From JACKHO01 sp041398745 (lineage in GTDB: Bacteria > Planctomycetota > Planctomycetia > Planctomycetales > Planctomycetaceae): a stretch of DNA of 64,000 nucleotides. Where the stretch lies: positions 124,001-188,000 of the forward strand of contig JAWKUB010000007.1 in the NCBI GenBank assembly GCA_041398745.1, in the 5' to 3' direction. The position numbers and the translations under genes were made by a program. Positions 26,704 to 35,108 of the stretch are shown here, piece after piece (the first letter of the stretch is position 1; the number at the start of each line of letters is the position of its first letter). The notes beneath the pieces are model-generated. The model was not told the DNA's origin, searched no databases, and saw only the letters and a program-made list of their open reading frames with translations.

Positions 26704-27996
26704 TTGGCAAATTCGCCGACAAGTCTGCCTGAACTCTCGACCCACGCCAGCTACCAGTGTCCCGGTGAGGCCGTGGCAGTGTCGCGGTCGGTGCATCTTG
26801 CACGGATGGCCGCGGGATATGCGGCGTGTCGAAACTGTGAGCATCGAACGGAGACCGGCAATCTCGTCACAGTGAAACTCAGTGCACTGCTGGAATCGGA
26901 ACCGCAAGAAGATTCGATCATCACCGACGAAGGCGTACGCGGCCTGTACTGCAACAACATCACGCGTCAATCAGTCTCGAAGCTGGCAGCAGCCATTGCC
27001 CTGAATTTCTGGGAGGAAAGCAATCCGCACGATCCCGGTGCACTGCGAATGCGTCCCGGAGAACTTGCGGTCGATGTCCGGTTCCGCCGTCAGCGCCGCG
27101 CTCTGGGACTCAATGACAAAGGACCAGCACCACAGGTCCTCGCCGCCGAACAGCCGAGGCTCGTCGTCGGCCATGATGACCGAACCTCCTCTCCCGACTT
27201 AATCGTCGGCGTCGTTGACACACTCCTGAAGTGGGGATGTCACGTCATTGACGTTGGACGGGTCTCGCGTCCCGAATTCGAATTCGCTGTTCTGCGCGGC
27301 ACGAATTCTGGTGAAAAGCAGACCATGCACGGCGGAGTGTACGTCACCGGTGGCGTAGGTCCCGTCAACGTTAACGGCCTCGATGTGATTGATAAGGCCG
27401 GCTGGCCCTGGACTCGTTCGGCTGACTGGGAGAGCGTGGAACGGCGGATGACCGCGGAACTGGAGCGTCCCGTCCGTCTCGCTGGCGAACATGAGTCAGC
27501 CTCAGTGCATGCAGAGTACATCGAGTCTCTGCGTCCCAGTTGGCGGGGTGTGAAACCGCTTCGGATTGGAGTTGCCTCCGCATGCCGGGTAACACGTCAG
27601 GTGATGACTGAGTTGGCAACCGGGGCTGGATTAGATGTTCAAATCATCGCAGCAAATGGCAACGTCGGGGGAACTCTCGAACCGCCGGACGCAGTGGCCG
27701 ACTCACTCTACGAACTTGTTGATCAGCAGCAACTGAACCTCGGATTCATTGTAGGGAACGATGGACGCAGTTGTTATTTCATGGCAGAGTCCGGTGAAAT
27801 CCTGCTACCGGAACAAGCGCTGAGCCTGCTTCGTTTCGGCGCTTTTCCCGACGTCACCACAGACTACGGTGGCCGGTACTGGCTGACACCGGGATCACCG
27901 CAATGCGATGCTCTGCGCACGCTCGTCCGATTGCTGCACAGCCTCGGTCGGAGTAATGCTCCCCTCTCGCACTGGACGAATTCCTCGTCTCATTGA
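26704..27996 (+). CDS. Degenerate phosphohexomutase-like protein with Cys-containing N-terminus
   Basis: 430 residues from TTG 26704; GAGGGA lies 14 bases upstream. The first 45 residues hold Y-Q-C-P-G-E and C-R-N-C-E-H-R, a possible metal site. From about residue 70 the chain follows the alpha-D-phosphohexomutase fold: G-L-Y-C-N-N-I-T near the sugar-phosphate end, an active-site-like loop and a later metal-like loop. The loop is V-T-G-G-V-G-P-V-N-V-N-G in place of T-A-S-H-N-P-x-x-x-N-G, so the phosphorylated Ser and the His are missing. The D-G-D-G-D-R metal loop appears as G-N-D-G-R-S. It is therefore probably not a mutase. Overlaps the tail of pncC by seven bases. Confidence 0.7.
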   Translation: MANSPTSLPELSTHASYQCPGEAVAVSRSVHLARMAAGYAACRNCEHRTETGNLVTVKLSALLESEPQEDSIITDEGVRGLYCNNITRQSVSKLAAAIALNFWEESNPHDPGALRMRPGELAVDVRFRRQRRALGLNDKGPAPQVLAAEQPRLVVGHDDRTSSPDLIVGVVDTLLKWGCHVIDVGRVSRPEFEFAVLRGTNSGEKQTMHGGVYVTGGVGPVNVNGLDVIDKAGWPWTRSADWESVERRMTAELERPVRLAGEHESASVHAEYIESLRPSWRGVKPLRIGVASACRVTRQVMTELATGAGLDVQIIAANGNVGGTLEPPDAVADSLYELVDQQQLNLGFIVGNDGRSCYFMAESGEILLPEQALSLLRFGAFPDVTTDYGGRYWLTPGSPQCDALRTLVRLLHSLGRSNAPLSHWTNSSSH

Positions 27997-28529
27997 GCGG
28001 CGTGGCAAAGTTGAATCGCCAGCTCGTAAACGTGCTCTACGGCTTCGAACTGCCGCTCGGTTCGCAATGTCGCGCCGCAGGTCGGTGCTGACTTCAGTCG
28101 GAATGATTTCACCGTCGGAGTCGAAAGGGCATCACGCCGAACAACGCCAATGTAAATGAGCCCATCCTGATGCTCCGGCGCATTGGGGCCCAGGTGCCCC
28201 GTAACAGAAACCGCGAGGTCAGCCTCGGGAGTGTGTGCGAGAACACCCAGACACATTTGCCTCGCAATTTGCTCACTGACGGGACCAATGGCGGGGTCGT
28301 TCAGCAGTTCGGCTGAGGCATCGAGCCATTCTACTTTGGTGTTGTTGCGGTACGTGACGGCCGATCCACACAGGTATTGCGAGATGCCTGGAATCTGGGA
28401 GAGCAGGGCGGCACACCAGCCCGAGGTGCAACTCTCCGCAAAGACAATCCGGAGGTTGGTCGTCGCCAGCCGATCAGCGAGCCGTGCTGCAGATTGAAGC
28501 AATTGACCGGAAATTCGTAAATCGTTCAT
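27990..28529 (-). CDS. pncC: CinA C-terminal-domain protein (nicotinamide-nucleotide amidase)
   Basis: 179 residues. The PncC activity removes the amide from nicotinamide mononucleotide in pyridine nucleotide salvage. The family signature A-E-S-C-T-S-G lies near residues 31-37, followed by V-T-Y-R-N-N-T-K and S-V-T-G-H-L-G-P-N-A (usually G-I-A-G-P). The N-terminal MoCF-like domain of full CinA is absent. The C-terminus is slightly longer than usual. It converges on, and overlaps by seven bases, the phosphohexomutase-like gene. Confidence 0.88.
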   Translation of the reverse strand: MNDLRISGQLLQSAARLADRLATTNLRIVFAESCTSGWCAALLSQIPGISQYLCGSAVTYRNNTKVEWLDASAELLNDPAIGPVSEQIARQMCLGVLAHTPEADLAVSVTGHLGPNAPEHQDGLIYIGVVRRDALSTPTVKSFRLKSAPTCGATLRTERQFEAVEHVYELAIQLCHAAQ

Positions 28530-28916
28530 GGTATAGAATTGGCGAGCTCTAGATGCTTTGTCAGTGGTTCACGAGACGGCCCGTGTTAAGCTTTTCAAGC
28601 GATTTGTAAATCCCAGGTTTTGAAAGCTTGTCGCGAGTTCTTGCGCATTGCGATGTGTTGTTGAACACTCACGTTCAAGAATTCTTCTAACCGTTATTCT
28701 GGTGCTGATTTTGCGATTCTTCCTGGATTCATCAAATAGGACATGTGATGTTGGTATGGGGCTTGCTTCTCCTGCTGCGAACTGCACGCCCTTGTTTTGA
28801 AATGCGTCACGGCGGGTAGTTCATACACATACACACATGCAGAGGTCGAAAAATGAATCAGTTTTACTTTGCCATCGGTCCCCCCGATGCCTCCCCCCTG
28901 CTTGAAGGAAAACGGA
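28530..28916. other. Intergenic region
   Basis: 387 bases between two divergent starts. No hairpin, promoter pair or credible short gene stands out. A run of CA dinucleotides (ACACATACACACATGC) lies near 28827. Confidence 0.5.
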
Positions 28917-29330
28917 ATGAAGCTCCCTCCCCCCCAATGGCTTCATGATTTCACTGATGAAATCGGAGCCTGCCTCCACACCTTGGATGAACCCTCCCTG
29001 GGATGTCATTTTCACTTCGCTGACGAAGTTTGGGAAGTGACACTTTTTTTTGCCGCGACGGAAGTCGTTGGAGGAGCATTCGATGGTGTTCGCACACAAC
29101 CAACTTTTTGGCTGGATGTGCGTCAACTTTTTTCAGTAATGGATGTTGACCAAATGCATTGGCAAAGTCAGGCCGTCAACTCAGATGATGACCTGGCCGC
29201 CCACGTCTCCGTAACGGGTCAGTATCATGGAAAGTCGATTTGGCTGAGAGTGCTTGCCAACTCTCCAGCCGCCATGCCACCTGGACAGACAACTGAATCC
29301 TCTCGGGGAGACATGCTGCCAATCTGGTGA
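28917..29330 (+). CDS. Unknown soluble protein
   Basis: 137 residues from ATG 28917, which has GAAGGA at a good distance; the longer frame begins in proline-rich nonsense. The product is alpha/beta and acidic, with W-L-H-D-F-T-D-E near the start, F-H-F-A-D-E-V-W-E-V-T-L-F, a Trp-rich middle and L-R-V-L-A near the end. The last 20 residues are polar and probably loose. I do not recognise it, and no operon partner is adjacent. A hairpin follows the stop, which supports a single-gene unit. Confidence 0.65.
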   Translation: MKLPPPQWLHDFTDEIGACLHTLDEPSLGCHFHFADEVWEVTLFFAATEVVGGAFDGVRTQPTFWLDVRQLFSVMDVDQMHWQSQAVNSDDDLAAHVSVTGQYHGKSIWLRVLANSPAAMPPGQTTESSRGDMLPIW

Positions 29331-29349
29331 GAACTGTGTGATGAGATTT

Positions 29350-29388
29350 CGGACCGCCGCCTCTCTTGGGGCGCGGTCCGATTTTCGT
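29350..29388 (+). terminator. Probable Rho-independent terminator
   Basis: CGGACCGC (29350-29357) pairs with GCGGTCCG (29373-29380), followed by ATTTTCGTTA. The T-tract is weak. Confidence 0.65.
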
Positions 29389-29515
29389 TATGTTCGCCGT
29401 TATCGCAGACAATTCAGGCGAAGGTTAGCCCGCAGTCATATGGTCGGGCAGAGGACCTACGAATTCGTCGTCGCCAAGAACCCGACAACTGACAAGCTCT
29501 CATAAATAAGCCCGG

Positions 29516-30775
29516 CTAGTCCAGCCTCAGGCGTTGTCGCACGTAGCGCAGTGCATCAGCCAGGCGGTGGATGTCTTCCGTATTCGTATAGACCCCGAAG
29601 CTCGCTCTGATGGTGGCAGGCACATTCAGCCAATTGTGCAGGGGCATGGCGCAGTGATGTCCGTGCCTGACAAAGACCCCTTTGCGGTCCAGCAGGTGGG
29701 CCACGTCTTCTGCCGCAGCACCGTCCATTGTGAAGCTGACAATGGGACCTTTCGCCGCAGGTCCGGGGCCGTAGATTCTGACTCCCGTCACTTCACCCAG
29801 CGCCTGATGTGCCAGTGCAAGCAGCTCCTGCTCCTGCTGGTGGATCGCAGTGAAGCCAATATCCCGGACAAATTCGATGGCTGTGCGCAATGCAATAACC
29901 GGGACGATAGGCAGAGTTCCTGCCTCGAACCGGGCAGGAGTGGCTGCCCAAGTCGATTCCTCGACTCGCACCTGATCCACCATGTGCCCACCGAATAAAA
30001 TGGGCTGCGTTTGCTCCAGCAGTTCTTTACGCCCGAAGACGACTCCCACACCTGACGGTCCGTAGCACTTGTGACCTGAGAAGACGAGAAAGTCGATTCC
30101 GTCACCGCGTACGTCAGTCGCGACATGCGGGACACTCTGAGCGCCATCGGCCACAAAAATGGCTCCGCAGGCGTGTGCCTTCTGACTCAACAACTTCAGC
30201 GGCGGCATGGTTCCGAGGACGTTCGACATCCCGGTGACTGCCACGACTTTTGTGCGATCTGAGATGACGTTATCCAGTTGGCTCAAGTCAATTTGGCCGT
30301 CATCGGTCAGCGGCATCAAACGCAGGACCGCTCCGGTCTGCTTGGCGACCTGCTGCCAGGGAACGAAATTGGCATGATGTTCCAGCAGGCTGACGACAAT
30401 TTCATCACCCGGCTGCAGATTGTGCTTACCCCAGCCAAAGGCGATGAGGTTGAGCCCCATGGTGGATCCGGAGACAAACGCAATTTCGTCGGCATGTTCC
30501 GCGTTGATGAAGTCGCGCACCGCGTCTCGCGTGGCTTCGAGCTGTTCGTCAACGAGGGCTCCGAATCGGTAAACTCCACGGTAAGCGTTCGCATAAAACG
30601 ATTCGGCAACTTCCTTTTCCCTGTCAATGACGCACTGTGGCCGCTGCGCCGAGGCGCCACTATCCAGAAACGTCACCGGCAGGTCGTTTTTCAGCGTTTG
30701 CTGGAGAATCGGAAACTGTTCGCGAACGTTGATCACAACACTATCTGTTCTAAATTGCGATAAATGCGAGCCCAC
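29516..30775 (-). CDS. sufS: SufS-type cysteine desulfurase
   Basis: About 419 residues from GTG 30775; a GTG 13 codons later, next to V-I-N-V-R-E-Q-F-P, is equally likely. A PLP enzyme that takes sulfur from cysteine for iron-sulfur cluster assembly. Visible: L-D-S-G-A-S-A-Q-R-P near the start, E-H-H-A-N-F-V-P-W, D-G-A-Q-S-V-P-H, the PLP lysine in G-H-K-C-Y-G-P-S-G (about residue 235) and the sulfur-carrying cysteine in R-H-G-H-H-C-A-M-P (about 375), the group II SufS form. No other suf genes are adjacent, unlike the usual sufBCDS operon. Confidence 0.92.
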   Translation of the reverse strand: MGSHLSQFRTDSVVINVREQFPILQQTLKNDLPVTFLDSGASAQRPQCVIDREKEVAESFYANAYRGVYRFGALVDEQLEATRDAVRDFINAEHADEIAFVSGSTMGLNLIAFGWGKHNLQPGDEIVVSLLEHHANFVPWQQVAKQTGAVLRLMPLTDDGQIDLSQLDNVISDRTKVVAVTGMSNVLGTMPPLKLLSQKAHACGAIFVADGAQSVPHVATDVRGDGIDFLVFSGHKCYGPSGVGVVFGRKELLEQTQPILFGGHMVDQVRVEESTWAATPARFEAGTLPIVPVIALRTAIEFVRDIGFTAIHQQEQELLALAHQALGEVTGVRIYGPGPAAKGPIVSFTMDGAAAEDVAHLLDRKGVFVRHGHHCAMPLHNWLNVPATIRASFGVYTNTEDIHRLADALRYVRQRLRLD

Positions 30776-31033
30776 AAGGGCATTCTAGGCGCGGTACTTG
30801 ACGACGGGTAGGCAATGCTTCGAAGAGAAGGCGTATCCTGCGTCTCCGGGGTAAAGTAGGCCGGACCGGAGCAAACCGAAGTGTTGCCGGAACTCAGGCC
30901 GCGAGAGTTGCCGTTCATCAAAATCAAACAAGGTGAACTAGTTCGTTGCTGTTTGCGCAGTTCCGGCATTCACATGCGGCCTTCGGTCCGGACTACTGAA
31001 AGGGATTCATGCCAGATTGCTTTGCACCGTCTG

Positions 31034-31807
31034 TTACCTGGGGCGGAAAATCGAGAATCTTCCCAAGCCCGTTCGCTGGAGTAGAAACTGCAGGAGAATC
31101 CACAGGGTCGTGAACCCGTACTTGCAACTGCGTGTGAAGTTAATGCTCGACGCTTCCTCGAAGTACCGCACCGGGACGGGGACATCTCCCAACTTGAATC
31201 CGAAGTACACCGACTGCGCCAGAAACTGGCTGTCGAACGCGAAATCGTCCGTGTTTCCCTCCCAAGGGAGTTTCTCCAGCACTTCACGACTGTAAGCCCG
31301 GAAGCCACTGTGAAAGTCCCCAAGGTTCTGCCCCAGGATGACGTTTTCCGTGAATGTCAGGCAGCGGTTGGCAATGTATTTCCAAACGGGCATGCCCCCT
31401 TGAAGTGCCTCACCTCGTGTGCGAATGCGTGAGCCGAGAATAACATCGCAAATGCCGAGTCGAATGAGTTCGACCGCCACCGGAATGACGCGGCTGTCGT
31501 ATTGGTAATCGGGGTGAATCATGACGACGTAATCAGCGCCACGGTCCAATGCTTCGCGGTAGCAGGTCTTCTGGTTCCCGCCGTAGCCCAGGTTCTTTTC
31601 GTGAGGAATGACGGTCAGCCCCAGTGACCTGGCCACTTCGACCGTGTTGTCCTTGCTGCAGTCGTCCACCAGAATGACTTCATCGACGCTCCCTTCAGGA
31701 ATGTCCTGAATGGTCCGTTCCAGCGTGAGCGCGGCGTTATACGCAGGCATGACGGCAATGACCTTGCCGCGAGGTTTTGTCTCGACGGGTGTGTCCTCAA
31801 GTTTCAT
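31034..31807 (-). CDS. Family 2 glycosyltransferase (dolichol-phosphate mannosyltransferase-like)
   Basis: 257 residues from ATG 31807. GT-A fold: [10 protein letters not shown] at about 18-27, V-D-D-C-S-K-D-N-T as the nucleotide-binding loop, then M-I-H-P-D-Y-Q-Y-D replacing the usual D-x-D region (H-P-D-x-Q is typical of the DPM1/GtrB branch), and G-F-R-A-Y-S near the acceptor site. It ends with a hydrophobic stretch ([14 protein letters not shown]), so peripheral membrane attachment is likely. Lies 80 bases downstream of map on the same strand. Substrate unknown; polyprenyl-phosphate sugar transfer is inferred. Confidence 0.88.
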   Translation of the reverse strand: MKLEDTPVETKPRGKVIAVMPAYNAALTLERTIQDIPEGSVDEVILVDDCSKDNTVEVARSLGLTVIPHEKNLGYGGNQKTCYREALDRGADYVVMIHPDYQYDSRVIPVAVELIRLGICDVILGSRIRTRGEALQGGMPVWKYIANRCLTFTENVILGQNLGDFHSGFRAYSREVLEKLPWEGNTDDFAFDSQFLAQSVYFGFKLGDVPVPVRYFEEASSINFTRSCKYGFTTLWILLQFLLQRTGLGRFSIFRPR

Positions 31808-31887
31808 CAAACCAAGCTTTCACAATTCGTTTCAGATGCCGACGCCAAACAGATTTCGAGGCAATTGTGCCCCCACAGTCAGCTCTG

Positions 31888-32700
31888 TCAGAATTTGTGC
31901 CCTTCCTGCGGCCCGTTCTGGGTGAGTGTCAGCACTTCTGGACCGAGTTCGGTCATGAGAATTTGATGTTCAAATTGTGCCGACAGAGTGCCATCGGCGG
32001 TGAGCACGGTCCAACCATCATCCAACGGGCTGGTTGTCGCTCCAGAGCCAATATTCAACATGGGCTCAATGGTGAAACAAACTCCCGGCTCAAGAATATC
32101 TCGGCGGCTCTTTTTAACCGGAAAATGGGGGATGCCGGGTTCTTGATGAAACATTCGACCTATGCCGTGTCCCTGGAAATTTTCTACCACGCCAATGTTC
32201 TTGTCGCGGGCAAAGCGGGCAATGGCCAGGCCAATTTCCAGGACGGAGCTGTACGGTTCGATGGCTCGAATGGCCAGCCAGAGTGCGTCGAAAGACGCTT
32301 GCGTAATGCGTTTTGCGTCGTCGCTGGTTTCGCCAATGAGAAATGTCTCTGATGAATCACCGTACCAGCCATCGACAATGGTTGTGCAGTCAACGTTGAC
32401 GATATCGCCCGACTGTAGTTCACGGTCATTCGGGATGCCGTGGCACACGCACTCGTTTACGCTGGTGCAAATGCTTTTCGGATAGCCACGGTAACCGAGG
32501 CAGGCGGGAATGTGTCCGTGATCGACGGTGTAATGATTCGCCAACGCGTCGAGTTCGTTCGTTGTGACCCCCTCTTTGACGTGGTCCCGCAGAAAATCCA
32601 GCAATTGCGCGTTGAACCGGCAGGCGGCCCGCAGCCCGTCGCGTTCTTCTTCTGTCTGGTAGGCCGGTAACGATTTCCGGCGTCCAAAGGCAAAGTTCAT
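31888..32700 (-). CDS. map: Methionine aminopeptidase, type I
   Basis: 270 residues from ATG 32700 (MNFAFGRRK); ATGs at 32712 and 32730 are alternatives, and no start has a clear ribosome-binding site. Removes the initiator methionine from nascent proteins. The five metal ligands sit in the expected motifs: D in V-N-V-D-C-T-T, D in G-W-Y-G-D-S-S-E-T-F, H in G-H-G-I-G-R, E in I-E-P-M-L and E in Q-F-E-H-Q-I. Length matches the family. The glycosyltransferase gene follows on the same strand. Confidence 0.92.
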   Translation of the reverse strand: MNFAFGRRKSLPAYQTEEERDGLRAACRFNAQLLDFLRDHVKEGVTTNELDALANHYTVDHGHIPACLGYRGYPKSICTSVNECVCHGIPNDRELQSGDIVNVDCTTIVDGWYGDSSETFLIGETSDDAKRITQASFDALWLAIRAIEPYSSVLEIGLAIARFARDKNIGVVENFQGHGIGRMFHQEPGIPHFPVKKSRRDILEPGVCFTIEPMLNIGSGATTSPLDDGWTVLTADGTLSAQFEHQILMTELGPEVLTLTQNGPQEGHKF

Positions 32701-32902
32701 TAGTCGTCGCATTGTGTCGAACACGGCCATTGGCAGGGAGCCAGTGCCTGGGATTCTGTCAGGATTCGGCAACAGCCAATAGCAGATAGCCGGTCAATCT
32801 CGTTATTCTTATCCCGACACCGTGGGGATGCAACGAACTTTGTCAGTGAGATCCGGTTCTTTGGTAGGACGACGTCGCAAAAAGGGAGGAAAATCCGGTC
32901 TG

Positions 32903-33688
32903 ATGGGAAACCATCAGCGGGCGTGGCTGTGTGGCTGGCATGCCGTTTGGGAGACGCTGCGAGTCGGCCGCTGGTTACCTACTGAGGTGCGCGTGGCAAA
33001 AGAGTCGCTCGGCGCCGACCGTCACGAGGAGTTGCGAACTCTCACTCGGGAACTGGACATTACGTGTCATGACTGTTCCGCCAGTGAGCTGGAACAATTG
33101 CTCAACCGGCGTGATCATCAAGGCTGCGCCGCCCGCATGCCGGAATTTCCGTATGTCAACTGGGAAGAAGTGCTGGCCGACTTGAAGGAGAGTGAGTCAG
33201 CGTGCGTCCTGGTATTGGACCGCATCCAAGATCCCCATAACTTCGGTGCGATTTTGCGTTCCGCCGAAATCTTCGGCACGGCGGCCGTGGTGGTTCCCGA
33301 ACGCGAACAGAGTGGCGTGAACGCACAAGTGGTGCGTAGTTCAGCAGGGGCGGTGAACCATTTGCCGCTGGTGCAGATGCCATCGCTGGTAGATGCGGTC
33401 AAACAATTGCAGCAGGCGGGATTTCGAGCGATTGCGGGATCAGAGAAGGCCACCTGTGCTCCTGCGGAGGAGCAACTGACGGGCCGGGTTGTGCTTGTTG
33501 TCGGCAACGAAGGTGTCGGGCCCTCAGCTGATTTAATGGAATGCTGCGATTCTCTGGTCGCCATTCCTCAATCAGGACAAGTCGACTCTCTCAACGTCGC
33601 TGTGGCTGCGGGAATTCTGCTCTACGAAGTCGCCCGACAACGGAGTGATTCAACGAGCGCACAAAACGCAGCTCCCCGCTCTTCATAA
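32903..33688 (+). CDS. rlmB: 23S rRNA 2'-O-methyltransferase, RlmB/TrmH family
   Basis: 261 residues from ATG 32903 (MGNHQRAWLCGWHAV), with GGAGG 13 bases upstream. A SPOUT methyltransferase: an N-terminal substrate-binding domain (about 1-95), then the knotted domain with D-R-I-Q-D-P-H-N-F-G-A-I-L-R-S-A, N-E-G-V-G-P-S and I-P-Q-S-G-Q-V-D-S-L-N-V-A-V-A. The last 67 bases run antisense inside the 3' end of murD, with normal family endings on both sides. The exact target (G2251 in RlmB, or another rRNA or tRNA site) cannot be told from sequence. Confidence 0.88.
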   Translation: MGNHQRAWLCGWHAVWETLRVGRWLPTEVRVAKESLGADRHEELRTLTRELDITCHDCSASELEQLLNRRDHQGCAARMPEFPYVNWEEVLADLKESESACVLVLDRIQDPHNFGAILRSAEIFGTAAVVVPEREQSGVNAQVVRSSAGAVNHLPLVQMPSLVDAVKQLQQAGFRAIAGSEKATCAPAEEQLTGRVVLVVGNEGVGPSADLMECCDSLVAIPQSGQVDSLNVAVAAGILLYEVARQRSDSTSAQNAAPRSS

Positions 33689-35028
33689 TTTCGGAACTCC
33701 CCAAAGCTCGCACATCCGGGAGACAGCAAAATCGTGTCACCCGGCTGAGATTGTGCCCACACAACCTGAAGTGCTTCTTCCAACGAGCTTGCACATGCGA
33801 ATGGTTTTAAGGTCCCCTCAGGTAAGTATTCGCTTGCCGACGTCAGTAACACCGGCCCTGTTGACCCCATAAAACTGGCACTCGCAACGCGGTCGGCAAG
33901 AGCTTGTGCGAATGAGGTGAGATCAACACCCTTATCTGCGCCACCTGCAATGAGGTGCAGCCGACCCGTCATAGTTTGCAGTGCCGCGATGGCAGCTTCT
34001 GGCGTGGTGGCTTTCGAATCGTTGTAGAACTTTCGACCTTCCACCTCACCAGCGAACTGCAGACGGTGTGGCAGAGTTTCGTACGAATGAATCGCATTCA
34101 GACACTCGCCGATCGGGCGCCCGAATGCTTCGACGCAAACCGTGAGAGCCAATGCGATGTTCATCACATTGTGCGGCCCCGGAAGGTGAGGGAATTGCGG
34201 CAGTGCGCTACAGAGGGAGCGAACTTCGCCTTCAGTCTGAACACTCACAGCTTCTCCGGAAACGGAAACGGGAAGTCGCTGTGCATTGGTATGCCATGCT
34301 GCAACGCTGTCATCATGTTCTGAAAAAGCCAGCGCCTGTTCTGTCGTGAGATACTTCACCAACTGAGATTTTGCTGCAAAGTATTCTTCGACCGTTCCAT
34401 GCCAGTCGAGATGGTTCGGGAATAGATTCGTCACGACCACGACATCGGGGCGGGCCTGAATCCAACCGAGGCGTTCCGCCTGAAAGCTGCTGATTTCCAG
34501 TACGGTAATGTCGTTCGGCTCAATGTCCTCAACGACATCCAACAGACTGCCCCCGAGGTTACCACCGCAACGCACAGTTCCCGAGCTTTCGTCGCGAGTA
34601 CGCTCCAGAATGTGTGCGATGAGTGTGGTCGTTGTTGATTTCCCGACGCTCCCCGTGACGGCAACAATTTGGCCGCGCTGCGCCTGCCAGAACAAATTCA
34701 GTTCGGTGGTCAGGTGTGTCCCCGCATCCGTTGCGAGCTTGAGCAACAGATTCTCAGGTTTGACTGCGGGATTCACGACGACGATATCTGCAGTCGTAAA
34801 ATCTGTGGGATCGTGCCCACCAAGTCGCAGGTTGGCCAATTGGTCGACATCGATTCTGGCCAGTGAGTCGACCAGTTCGGAGGCAGGCAGTTGGTCCGTC
34901 AGTGTGACCGCCGCTCCCTGCCGCAACAGATAATTCACCACGCCCACGCCGCCACCGAAGCGACCGAGGCCCATCACGGTGACGCGACGGCCTCGGAGAG
35001 ATTCAGGAATGAGAAGTGGACCATCCAT
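33622..35028 (-). CDS. murD: UDP-N-acetylmuramoyl-L-alanine:D-glutamate ligase
   Basis: 468 residues from ATG 35028 (MDGPLLIPESLRG); the longer frame is only a palindromic repeat. MurD adds D-Glu to the peptidoglycan precursor. Features: a Rossmann start (V-T-V-M-G-L-G-R-F-G-G), the ATP loop A-V-T-G-S-V-G-K-S-T-T-T near residue 120 (usually G-T-N-G-K-T/S-T), E-I-S-S-F-Q, F-P-N-H-L-D-W-H, N-D-S-K-A-T-T-P and the end L-L-S-P-G-C-A-S-F-G-E-F. The P-loop Thr-Asn to Ser-Val change is unusual, though the lysine is kept. Supports a peptidoglycan-making planctomycete. Overlaps rlmB tail-to-tail by 67 bases. Confidence 0.93.
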   Translation of the reverse strand: MDGPLLIPESLRGRRVTVMGLGRFGGGVGVVNYLLRQGAAVTLTDQLPASELVDSLARIDVDQLANLRLGGHDPTDFTTADIVVVNPAVKPENLLLKLATDAGTHLTTELNLFWQAQRGQIVAVTGSVGKSTTTTLIAHILERTRDESSGTVRCGGNLGGSLLDVVEDIEPNDITVLEISSFQAERLGWIQARPDVVVVTNLFPNHLDWHGTVEEYFAAKSQLVKYLTTEQALAFSEHDDSVAAWHTNAQRLPVSVSGEAVSVQTEGEVRSLCSALPQFPHLPGPHNVMNIALALTVCVEAFGRPIGECLNAIHSYETLPHRLQFAGEVEGRKFYNDSKATTPEAAIAALQTMTGRLHLIAGGADKGVDLTSFAQALADRVASASFMGSTGPVLLTSASEYLPEGTLKPFACASSLEEALQVVWAQSQPGDTILLSPGCASFGEFRNYEERGAAFCALVESLRCRATS

Positions 35029-35038
35029 GCGGTTGGGC

Positions 35039-35064
35039 TGGTGGCACAGACATTCCTGTCTGTG
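35039..35064 (+). repeat. Family D palindrome in the murD leader
   Basis: GTGGCACAGACATTCCTGTC then TGTG: stem CACAGACA/TGTCTGTG, loop TTCC. On the murD transcript the hairpin ends about 16 bases before the start codon. Confidence 0.8.
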
Positions 35065-35108
35065 ATTTGCCTGCGATGCGAACGACATTTCCTCCAAGAT
35101 CAGTCTTA

